This document shows, one piece after another, positions 1 to 46,700 of a stretch of DNA of 64,000 nucleotides. The translations under genes and the position numbers were made by a program. The notes below the pieces were generated by a model. The model was given only the letters and a program-made list of their open reading frames with translations. It ran no database searches and was not told the DNA's origin. The DNA is from Pogonophryne albipinna. Lineage: Eukaryota; Chordata; Actinopteri; Perciformes; Artedidraconidae. Position 1 is the stretch's first letter; the number at the start of each line of letters is the position of its first letter. Location: the NCBI GenBank assembly GCA_028583405.1, contig CM053247.1:5724058-5788057 (forward strand), read 5' to 3'.

Positions 1-330
1 TGTTATAGAGTAGTGCAGGAATGAGTGCTAAACGTGGAAATGAGTTAGCATTTTAGCAGCTCCGGGTTCCCTCGACTCTAAGACAATGTTTTTGTGTTCA
101 GTTCTTAGTTAGAGGCCTGAAATAAATTCTGTGGTTATTACAAGCTTACAAGATATTCATGATTTGTTCTACGACATAACATACGTCATTAAACACCCCA
201 CTGGTGAAAGTCATCGTGTTTTACGTGGCTTAGAAACAGCAGATTTAAAAAGTGACTAAATGAGACTAGGACACACTGTCACGCTAAAGATTAGCCGCCT
301 TTAGCTTAGCGGTAGTTTGGTTAGAGCATC
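1..330. other. Intergenic sequence, nothing recognised
   Basis: AT-rich spacer at the left edge, downstream of the zfr 3' end. I see no coding exon, RNA gene or clear repeat before the repeat that begins at about 331. Confidence 0.4.
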
Positions 331-1478
331 AACCTGTTGAACCCCATCGACCCGCCCCCCGCAGGAAACAGCATCTGAGGGCTTCTTAATATTTAATAAA
401 CTATGAATGTTTCATATCCATGTAACGGGAAGAAACTCAGCTAACTGATCTTTTTATTTATTTTTTGCAAAAAAGAAATCACAAAGCTAACGCTGAGCCT
501 CTGAATTAGCCACGAGCGAAAAAATGCTAACGCCGTTTGCACATAAACTCACTCATAACACCCTTATTACTTATCGTAACTGCACATCCAACATATCGAT
601 TAGCATCGTGAGAATACACAGAATCGATAGGTATGTATATCATCACTCCGTGATACGAACTCGCGACAACATTAACAGAAACAGATATCAAAACACGTGG
701 CGCTAGGTAGCCAAAACGACAATATGTCTTACCTGTGTCGTAGTCTGATGAAAAGTTGTCTTCAATGGCATTAAAACGATAAAAACGCTGCTGAAGGTTA
801 ATCCATAGGTTAATCCAATGTGTCACTTTGAAATGATTTCTGATAATCCATCAGCAATAAACCTAGTTTTCAGATTTCAGAGCGAGAGATAGGTTTCGAT
901 TTGGGGAAACTGCATGCGCATAGCCCCCACTTTTTTTTGGTAACGTTGGTGTGTTTGTGGAAATTCCCCATCGATTCCATTGGCTTTAACGGTTCAAAAG
1001 AGATGTAAATCATCAAAATCGACCAATGGGTTCCAGAGAAACGGCAAAAACGCCCATTTCCACCCAAATCACCCCAGAGGTGGAGTTTTTTTTGCTAAAC
1101 CTCTCTAAAAAGGTCAAATGTCACTTGTTTTGCATCAATCTTGATACAGGGTACTTATTATATGTTGTACTTTGGATTCCTAAAGCTTTTAGTCTACCAT
1201 ACCATCATCCAAGGGTGGTTTTCACTACAAGTAAAACATAATTTTTGGACGGACACTATAATTTACAGTTTTTTACCATGTTCAATCTGAATTTTCTTTA
1301 AAATAAAAAACATCTATATTGATTCTGACTTTTCTACATCCAACTCACAGGTTTATCATTACTTTGAGAAAAAAGATTATGAATTTAACTATTTTAGAAG
1401 TGTAGTTATGGTAATTTGTTCTGGAAATGTTATTTTTGAGCCTGAGACCTGAAAAACAGGGATGGGGTTTAACAGGTT
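331..1478. mobile_element. Repeat family F2, copy A (AACCTGTT ends)
   Basis: The ends are inverted: AACCTGTTGAACCCC at the left and GGGGTTTAACAGGTT at the right. The interior matches, in opposite orientation, the split copy at 12633-18102 (for example the segment around 1200-1440) and is related to the interiors of the elements at 27919 and 57914. No convincing TSD was seen. I see no transposase, so it is non-autonomous. Superfamily is inferred only from the hAT-like outer ends of the related copies. Confidence 0.6.
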
Positions 1479-1499
1479 AAGCCATTTTTCTTCATTTGT

Positions 1500-1660
1500 G
1501 CTTCAACTATTATAAAAGTGATGTTAATATGTCGAGATTATCCTGCTGAACAAAACGTATAAGTATCATAAACGTGTCTTTGCCACAGATCTTATTTTCT
1601 GCTATATTCCAAAATCAAATTGAAAAATCCCATGCTTTTTGTCAAGGGAGTTCTTGCGAT
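1500..1660. repeat. Diverged fragment related to foldback repeat at 18478
   Basis: The segment around 1540-1640 (ACAAAACGT, then a CCACAGA-CTTATTT stretch, then CCAAAATC) follows the same order of motifs as the right arm of the foldback repeat at 19058-19190, with many changes. An old partial copy is the simplest reading. Confidence 0.4.
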
Positions 1661-1689
1661 GCTAAGTTACTCGTCATCACTGCTCCACC

Positions 1690-1870
1690 CTATTACATTA
1701 CATGTCCCTTGTTAGACACTTTTATCCAAAGCGACTTACATACATTCAATACTGTGGGCAATCCCCACAGGAGCAAACTGGGGTGAAGTTTCCTGCTCAG
1801 GGACACAACGACATGCTGACTGCAGTGGGGATTGAACCCTGAGCAACCCACAGCCTCCCTATTAATGACC
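1690..1870. repeat. Teleost interspersed repeat (TTTTATCCAAAGCGACTTAC core)
   Basis: Contains the core TTTTATCCAAAGCGACTTAC, followed by a block reading TGGGGATTGAACCC, a pattern I know from short interspersed repeats that recur in teleost genomes. No flanking duplication was resolved. Family name not assigned. Confidence 0.5.
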
Positions 1871-2744
1871 ATCACTTACTGTTACAGTATGGATTAGCAT
1901 TTAGCATGGTCCTATAAACAGATATAGACATGTCAGCCAGGTGCCCCTGAATGTGAACGCTGCATATGGAAGTCTGGTGTTTCTGCAGTTAGCATGGGAA
2001 CCTAGACCATATTTTGAAATAGAAAAGAAACGGGTGTGATCATGGAGAGACTTCATCTGCACACACTTACAAATGATCAAACTCCAATAGACACACATTG
2101 GATTTCTTAAAACGTTTTTGGAACAGAACATTCTTACAAGCTGGGGAAATAATATTTTTATATTGTAAAAATGTGAATCTTTGCATTGTGCAACACATCT
2201 CTCAATTATTTGTTTTGGTAATTTTTTACTCGCTTACACCATGCTTCAAGAAAAGGAATTGGTCTTTTTAAAACAGATTTGTACTCTACAAAGGAACCAG
2301 CCATGTTGTACAGGTTGTTTGTAATTTGATTAAAAAAATATTACCAAAACATGATCTTGTTTTGCAGCTATCAGCAGAACTCAGGTCTTAATATGAGCTT
2401 CTTTTTGTATACATCTCACCTGTAGAGATCCATGTTATTCACCATCAGGACATATCTGTCCTCACTCATGTTGTTTTGAATTATGTGATATTATTTAGTC
2501 AGCATTATTCATTGTGTCCATTTAAAATATGCTTTTGTTGTTTGTATCAAGATAATGTGGTTTTTTTGCCGATTTTGTTGTGCTTATTAGCAGATATTAG
2601 GTCATTAACTCCTTATTTACCTGTGTGGACTAAACTGATCTGTGAACATATTTTTCCATTAGCTGAATAAAGATTGCAAAAGGTAGTTATTTTACTGCTG
2701 TGTACTTATTGGTTATGAAAAGAGTTCCACCTGATGTCATTGTT

Positions 2745-2995
2745 CAAACACACACACACACATACCATGTATACATCACTTCAGGGGACATTACATTGAC
2801 TTACATGCATTTCCTGGAGACTTATCCTAACCTTAACCAACACATGCCTAACCCTTACCCTTAACCTAACCAAGTCTTCACCCTAAAATTAATGATTCCC
2901 CTCATGGGGACCTCCATTTTGTCCCCATAAGGGAGGAGAGTCCCCACACGTGACTGTGTAAACAGATTTAGGTCCCCACAAGTAGGCTATAGTAA
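2745..2995. repeat. Teleost repeat with GTCCCCA blocks next to a short (CA)n
   Basis: A short CA run at 2750-2763 is followed by CCTAACC/CTTAACC-rich sequence and several GTCCCCA blocks ending in AGGTCCCCACAAGTA. This arrangement recurs in many fish genomes. It ends just before the TSD of the hAT element at 3004. Confidence 0.5.
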
Positions 2996-3182
2996 TGCTA
3001 GGCCAGTGGTTCCCAAACGGTGTGCCGTGGGATTGTGTGACAACCATACGATATTATTGCAATATACAACTACACAAAAATAATTATTTTTGAATGTACT
3101 ATATCAGTACTTTGTAGGTTTATATGTACGTAATCTGCGCGACTTGCGCGTCCACATCTCCACGTGCAGTGCTGCATAAACA

Positions 3183-3448
3183 TGGCTGAGTCAGCGATAA
3201 CTTTCGAGGGGTGGAGGTATGCCCATTATTTTGAGTTCGTCCGAAGAATAGACAGGAATGTGACGGTGAGGTGCAAACTGTGTCCAGGCCAGAAGCTGTT
3301 ATCCACTGCTGGAAACACCACGTCAAACCTCAACAAACACCTGCAAAGACCACATGCTAAGGTGAAGCTACCGCACACGCTATTTGTTGTTTGTTTATAT
3401 CACGTAGTCTGTTCTTCTTCTCTGTCTTCCGGTTGTTGCCTGTTTTGA
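3183..3448 (+). pseudogene. BED zinc-finger remnant of hAT transposase
   Basis: The frame from ATG 3183 reads MAESAITFEGW and then a BED-like finger: CKLC (Cys-x2-Cys), NTTSNLNKHL, and a His-x4-His (HLQRPH). After the finger the reading becomes low-complexity and stops at 3448. The catalytic RNase-H-like domain is absent. This is a domesticated-looking N-terminus only by truncation; nothing suggests it is a host gene. Confidence 0.7.
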
Positions 3449-3644
3449 ATGACAAATACACACTACCGCCGCCTGCTGGTAAGGAAAGTTATTGCCACTC
3501 ACGCATGCGCAGTTCTTACGTGCTCGGCGAGTAAAGTAACGAGTTACTTTATGTAGATAGTAACGAAGTAGTGTAATATATTACTTTAAAAAAAAAAAGT
3601 AATATGTAATATATTACATTTTTTTTGTAACGACCCCATCTCTG

Positions 3645-3791
3645 GAGTTGGCGTTCTCTACTCTGATTTACATGAAGAACAACAGGAGGTCACGGCTCTC
3701 TGTTGAACAGGACTTGCGAGTGGCCTTCTCCTCAGTGCCACCAAGGATTCAAAAATTCTGCGCGCCCCGACAGGCACATGTATCTCACTAA
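3645..3791 (+). pseudogene. hAT C-terminal dimerisation-domain remnant
   Basis: This frame reads ELAFSTLIYMKNNRRSRL, then SVEQDLRVAFSSVPPRI, and stops at TAA 3789-3791. The NNRRSRLSVEQDLRVA pattern is the C-terminal end of ZBED/SCAND3-like hAT transposases. It is in the same orientation as the BED remnant, consistent with an internally deleted copy. Confidence 0.7.
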
Positions 3792-4248
3792 TTTGTAAAT
3801 CGGCAAAATATTTACAATAACACGTTTCAATGCCGATTGCTGAAATGTTACATTTATAATTTGTAGTTCAGGACCATGGACAATGCAGCTTCCTTGCATT
3901 GACAGTTCTCTGTGCTGAATTTCTGCTGAGTTTCCTTTGCCTCATTTTTTATTTTGTGACCTGTCTGGTTTAAATGAGTGTGTTGCTGCTTTGATGAAGC
4001 CTAATTTGATAAAGTTTCAAATACATTTCTGAAATATTTCGTTAATAAATATTTCACGAGTAATATAGTTGTCTTTGTCACATTTTATTTGGCATTAGTA
4101 AATAATTATGCACATTTACAGATATTTTACATGATATGAGTGATAACACGTGTTATAAGGGCTATTTTGCACAATAGGTGTGCCTTGAGATTTTTACTTG
4201 TCCTTTGGTGCCTTGGGCACAACAAGTTTGGGAACCAGTGTGCTAGGC

Positions 4249-4990
4249 CACACACACGAGGGATTTCTGTTTAATGGATGCTTTTTGTACTTGGGCTCTT
4301 ACAGAATAAATCATATTCTAGTTGTACAGTTATGTATTACTGTTAGTATTTTTTGTTTATTCTTATAAACCTTTGTGTGTAATTAGAACTTAAAATGAAG
4401 GCTAAATATAAACAGTTCGAATCATAAACCATTAAGCGACGGGATCATTATGATAAGCTGTCGTCAGATAACATACTTGTAGGTCTTTTTCGACGACATG
4501 AATAGACATCAGAAAAAGTAACTGAGGAAATTGAAAAGATGGAGTTGATATAAACAGAAAACGCCACTGCAGGGTGCTGAAGAGGAGCAGGGACATGTTT
4601 TCTTCTTGAACTTGGACATTATATGTTTCATTTGTGTCCACTTGATTGTCTCCTCCATGATTTCCTGTTTTTTTTTTTTTTTAAATCATGTTCTGTTGCC
4701 CATTAGCGTTTTCCTTTTTTAACAAATTGTATGGTGTCCTTGGGTGTCATGAAAGACGCCTAAAAATAAAATGTATTATTATAAGGTAAAACTCACTATG
4801 ACAAACTGCGCCCCAGTTCAACCATTCAGAGATGAAAGATGCCCTGAGGACTGCCCTCCCCTCAGGTATACTGTGGACAGTTTGTTCAGGTACATGTTCC
4901 CACGATGCAACAGTTTCCTGATCAACAGGCGGGGGTGTCGTGCCAGCAGCTTTGGAAGACTGCAAGTCAGTGCAGGATTTTAAATACTAT
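4249..4990. other. Intergenic spacer, nothing recognised
   Basis: AT-rich spacer with short A/T runs. Open frames here are short and show no family similarity I recognise. Confidence 0.4.
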
Positions 4991-4991
4991 C

Positions 4992-5294
<303 letters not shown>

Positions 5295-5369
5295 CTCTAT
5301 TGCAGCAAGTTGTTTGTAGTTTGTAATAATTTAGTAAGAGTTTCATTTTATTGTTAATTCTGGTCTCAC

Positions 5370-5640
5370 TTCAGTTTCTCTTGACTCTGGCCTGGACCCT
5401 TCACCCTCTGTCTGAAACCAGAGCCTCGTCTGCTCTAATTGGTTAGCTGGACAGCTCTGTTGTGATTGGTCAACCCACCAGAGATGTCCTGCCCTTCAGC
5501 CAATCACGTACAATGTATTGGAGCGCCGAGGGGCTTCAGGCGGGGGGACTGTGTGTGTGTGGGAGAGAAACTCCCTCTGGCCTTTGCAGTCCATGTACAT
5601 GCACAGAAAGCTATTGAACACACAAGAGGAAAAGAAAAAC
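5370..5640. repeat. Teleost interspersed repeat, copy 1 (paralogue at 62820-63430)
   Basis: Shares an ordered series of motifs with 62820-63430: CTGTCTGAAACCAGAGCC, GCTCT-ATTGGTTAGCTGG, TGTTGTGATTGGTCAAC, AGAGATGTCC, then GGGAGAGAAACTCCCT. This copy lacks the 356-bp insertion present in the right-hand copy. Confidence 0.7.
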
Positions 5641-5728
5641 CTTTAAAGAAGCTTGAACTACTCTGAAATACTGTTCACAGGTTACCATGAGATAAAACCA
5701 AGGCACAGCCCTTCAATCTGGAAATGTA

Positions 5729-5734
5729 TTTATT
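5729..5734 (-). terminator. zfr: Putative zfr poly(A) signal
   Basis: AATAAA on the minus strand (TTTATT on plus), about 740 nt downstream of the zfr stop. It is the most plausible signal for ending the zfr 3'UTR that I could find before the next repeat. Confidence 0.45.
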
Positions 5735-6472
5735 GTGCTGCTGGGTTTGTAAAGCAGAAGCGAAGCACAGCAAGCATTCACAGCAGGACCTACACTTACA
5801 TTAGCAAGCCCCCCCCCTCCCCGCTTCCCAGACAGGAGTTATATTCTCATGTTCCAGCATTGAACTGAATTTAGACCTAACCAAGTTAAAAGGCAAGCAA
5901 GCCAATAAAGCTCCTTTTTATCAAGGAAAACATTAAAAAGCCAAAACAGTGCGCGGTGTGAACATGGTCATGATTTCCACAAACAGAAACCTTTATATCT
6001 ATTTAAAGATTATACAAATACTTCCAAGGAAAGAAAAACAACATAAAACCACATTTGGGGCGAACAAAGATCGCTATTGTCTTCTGGATCGGAGTGCAGT
6101 GCCCCGCCTTTTTCTTCAGTGTAGCTTAGCATGGAGACAGAACACGAGCACAGCATCAAACATCACCTGCACAGAAACTCGTACTCTATAGAAAAACTTG
6201 TTGGCCAAAAGAATGCTTTACAACGTAACAACACAGTCCACCTCTGAGCTGATGCTTTGTTCCTACATCTCCACTTCAAATCAAAAACGGACACAGATGA
6301 AATGTCAGCAGGTAAAAACTCAGGACTGGAAGGATCTAAACTAAAAACAGCACACAGGTTATGTGTGTGTGTGTGATACACTTCTGTAGCTTACAAAGGA
6401 AAACAGCAACACTGGGCCTCAGCCGGTACATACGACACGTTAGTACTTTTCTTAAATTAACAATAGAGAAGC
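5735..6472 (-). other. zfr: Probable zfr 3' untranslated region
   Basis: Sequence between the zfr stop codon and the putative poly(A) signal. It has no recognised transposon and no long frame, as expected of a 3'UTR. The exact end is inferred. Confidence 0.45.
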
Positions 6473-43039
<36,567 letters not shown>

Positions 43040-43100
43040 TGGTTTTGATTATTGTACCGACGAACGTGCAGGACACCAGCGTATTTATATTACATGCAGT

Positions 43101-43135
43101 ACCCGGAAATGTCCTATTTGCGCCTGCGCAGACGA
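43101..43135 (-). promoter_or_regulatory. zfr: zfr promoter-proximal ETS and NRF1-like sites
   Basis: CCGGAA (43103-43108) is an ETS core. TGCGCCTGCGCA (43119-43130) is close to the NRF1 palindrome. Both lie 60-95 bp upstream of the zfr ATG, typical of TATA-less housekeeping promoters. The transcription start is not mapped. Confidence 0.5.
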
Positions 43136-43707
43136 AAGGAGCTGTTGTGCAAAGATCTGCGTGCCCGCTGAGAACTGCATACACTCACGGGAGCGCGCAA
43201 AACTGCAGCAGGCTCTTCTTATCATAACATCTGTCATGTGCCTCAATCGTACAGATGTTTGTTCTTGATCACTAACTTCATTTTAAAAGAATGTCCGGCA
43301 GCAGCTGTATTTTCCCTTTGGAGATCAATAATGGCAGTATTGACTTTCAGCGATTTATGTAAATGAACTACATTTATATTTCAGTGAAAAGCTATATAAA
43401 AGTAGACTTGCAAAGTTATCCATACAAATATGGATAGGGAAGAACATTTTATTTTCCCCACTTTGGACAAAACAACTCACACCACTGAGCCAGCATAAAT
43501 GTAAAGATACACATTTCATTTTTAAAATAGTACAACAGTTATAATAACATTTTGAATTTGGTTTTGAAAATGACTTAGTCTTGATGAATACGATGCAGTT
43601 TGACTGTATACTTGGTCAAATAAACTCACTTGTCATTTAAAAAACACCATATTTTAAGAATGGTATAAAACATAGTCCAGAAAGCACAGTTTTGTACAAC
43701 AGTTTGC

Positions 43708-43725
43708 TTTATTACTATTTTTATT
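43708..43725 (-). terminator. imp4: imp4 poly(A) signals overlapping the stop codon
   Basis: Two AATAAA hexamers on the minus strand: 43725-43720 overlaps the last sense codon and stop (CAA TAA A), and 43713-43708 follows 8 nt after the stop. A G/T-containing stretch lies downstream. A third AATAAA at 43453-43448 could give a longer form. Confidence 0.6.
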
Positions 43726-46700
43726 GCACACTGAGGAACCTCCTCTTCTTGGATGTGTGTGTGTATGCATGGTGACGCCATTCCACATCCGCCGTACTCT
43801 CGTTCTCCAGGGTGCCCAGTTTGATCATATACACTGCAAAAAGAACAGGTGTTAAAGGTGTCATGGCCATTTCTACTGATCATAATTCCATTGTTGAGCT
43901 CTACTAGAATAGATTTACATTGTTCAATGTTCCAAACTCACATTGTTCTCATGCAGCATCTCTGTATAGTATGTGTATGAAGTTATATTTTTCACTGTTG
44001 ACCAAGTTTAAATCAAAAGGCCCCCATGAACACACAATATCTAGATTTAAGTATACAGATGCTCTCTTTGTAGTTTTTCTATGGATATTGTAGTTTCACC
44101 ACAGCAGATGCACATCAATAACCTTCGCTGGTGGATCATAAATACGTTGCTCAGTGTAAGTGCAAAGTCTACTCCTAATTCCTGATGTATTCTCCTCATC
44201 CTTTTTCCTTAACCACATTTGATTTCTCATCGAGGTCAAGGAGAAGTGGCTAGGAAAATATATAGGACCTGATTTCTTTGACTATTGGACTGCACGTGTG
44301 CTCCTGCTCCCAGTCTGGGCTCAGCTAGGCTAAAAGCTCCTAAATCAATGCGTGGACTGGATGACAAGTCTCTTTTATCCATCTACACATACTTACATTT
44401 CATTTCAAACCTGGGTCCGACTTCAGTCAGCACCACATTCTTGTGGTCTGTTTTCTTGTAGGTGTGATGTCTATAATACAAAAAATAGAAAAAGGTAGAA
44501 CTCTTAGCACTGTTTACCTTGATTAAGGCTAACCTTTGTATTATTATTGGTCTTATATATGTAACAAGGACCATGCATAACAATACATACATCTGGAAAA
44601 AATGGAAGAGATCTAATATATACCAGATTAAAGCTAAAAGCTCATTTCCCTCTGCAGTCCCTGGGCAGGTACACACATACAAACATTTCATAATGCCTAT
44701 CAATTACAAATAAAACAGATCAAATACAGATGTATACAATAAAAGATACTCGTACATATGTCAACATAACTCTAACTTTACAATTCATTAAAACTTACAT
44801 CTCAAATGACAGTAACATTTAAGTTGATTCTACTGTACAGTATTTCATTTGACATTCTGTTTTTATCTTATCTTGCAGGAGGAGGTTTGTACTGAAAATG
44901 TTCATTGCCAAAACTTCTCTTGCTTCTATTGTGCATTTGATAATAAAGCCCTCGAAATTTGAATCATAGAGTTAGCTGTGCTGTCTCAGCGTTTTGGCTC
45001 CTCATGTTATCATTCTGGAGTAGCGATAGAAACACTGGCTATTTTAAAACCAGCTTCTCTAAACCAATCAGAATCGTCTTGGGCGGCTCTAAGGCCGGGA
45101 TGCAAGGACTATTTCACACTGACTGACCTGAAAGAGATGAAGTCCTCTTGGTTGGAGAACGTGATGACCCGCCTACTGTCCTCCTTTGGCACCGGGAAGA
45201 GATACTTGAGGATATTTGATACCTGCGTGAACACACATAATTAGTGACAAGTGGGGAAGGTCAGGATGGGGAGCAACAGATTACATGTTACGTGATTACG
45301 TAATCAGAATACAAAAAAGGTAACTGTATTCCCTCACAGTAAATCGGCCCTCGAGTCCAAGTCTGTCTTGCACTATTTCTATTTTTAAATTTGGTTTATT
45401 GTTTTATGTCTTATTTATAATCATGTTGGAGGAGCTCGGGACTTTCATTGCCATGTCTAAGCTGTAGCTACTGTACAATAAAGCCTTTGCATTTGAATCT
45501 ATTGAAGTAATCTAAAAATAACGGGAAGTAATCAGGTAATCTTTTGTTGTGAAATTCAGATTAGTTTACTGCTTATTAATTCTCTTTTACATGTTACTAG
45601 TATTTGTAACGGAATACTTTTTGAAGGAGAATATCTCTGGCATGTGTACGATGGTCCAGCTCTCACCCTGGTGCCGAGGCGGGAGGAGAAGTTGTTGAAG
45701 ATGAGGTGGGGGTAGGCCTCAGACATGGTGCCGATGTCGGGAACATCGTGCCTCATGACCACGTTGTACAGGGTGAAGTATGCCGTGGGTCCAAAAGGCA
45801 AGTGGCACACCACCAGGGCGTCTGGAAGTAAGTCACAACATAATGAAAACCTGTTTTACCTGGATTTTTTAAGATATCAACTTTATTTATCCCAAGTTGG
45901 GAAAATATTTTGTCACAGCAGCACTTTGACAGAAATTGTGTAGAGAAGCTCAATAGTCTATTACAGTCTAAAAATACAGTTACAGCCTACAATGAACACA
46001 GGGTCATGTGTTCTGAGGCACAGGTCATGTGTTCTGAGGCACAGGTCATGTGTTCTGAGGCACAGGTCATGTGTTCTGAGGCACAGGTCATAGACAACTG
46101 TGACGGTGAGAGACCACGTTAGTAAAAGTTCTCCATAGGAAAGCAAAATGTTGTTCCTAAGATTTAATACTTACTTTCTTTCCAGATATGGAGCTGTTTC
46201 ATTATAATTCAGTTAGTTGAAAGGATTGGCAGCTGGTCCTTTGTCTTGCTCGTACTGACTTTTTCAGCGAGTTATTTTCGTTTTCCAATTTAAAACACAC
46301 TTCATATCCAAAACCTGCTTAGAGTTAGTGTGTAATATAAAATAAAGTCATGCATGAATGAGACTAAAACCCAGGAACAAGTTAGCATTTTAACACTTCT
46401 GGTTTCAAAATGAACGTTTTTTCGAACAAGTTTTTAATCAGATGCCTCTTGATTAAAAATAAGGTATTTGGTTAACGCTGGCTTAAGAGATGTTCACCTT
46501 TTGTTCTACGAAATATGTCAGTAAATAATTCACTGATAAATGTTTGAAGCTTCTATGTGTCATAATACCGGCGGTTGCCAACAAGTGGCTAATTGTGGCT
46601 TTATTTGGGCTGCTTCCTGTAGGAGGAGACTCCTGTTCAAAGCCAGAGGGACCAATCACATGTCCCTAACATGAGACCGAGGTAACGTGCGTACCTGGGT

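Larger units (their letters stand above)
3004..4240 (+). mobile_element. hAT-type DNA transposon relic with perfect 8-bp TSD
   Basis: The 8-bp duplication TGCTAGGC lies at 2996-3003 and 4241-4248. Inside it are near-perfect terminal inverted repeats, CAGTGGTTCCCAAAC at the left and GTTTGGGAACCAGTG at the right, which is the hAT pattern. The element is 1,237 bp. It keeps an N-terminal BED zinc-finger stretch (3183-3448) and a C-terminal hAT dimerisation stretch (3645-3791), but the catalytic middle is gone. AT-rich sequence at about 3530-3640, containing AAAGTAACGAGTTACTTT, looks like a fragment of another element joined there. Confidence 0.88.
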
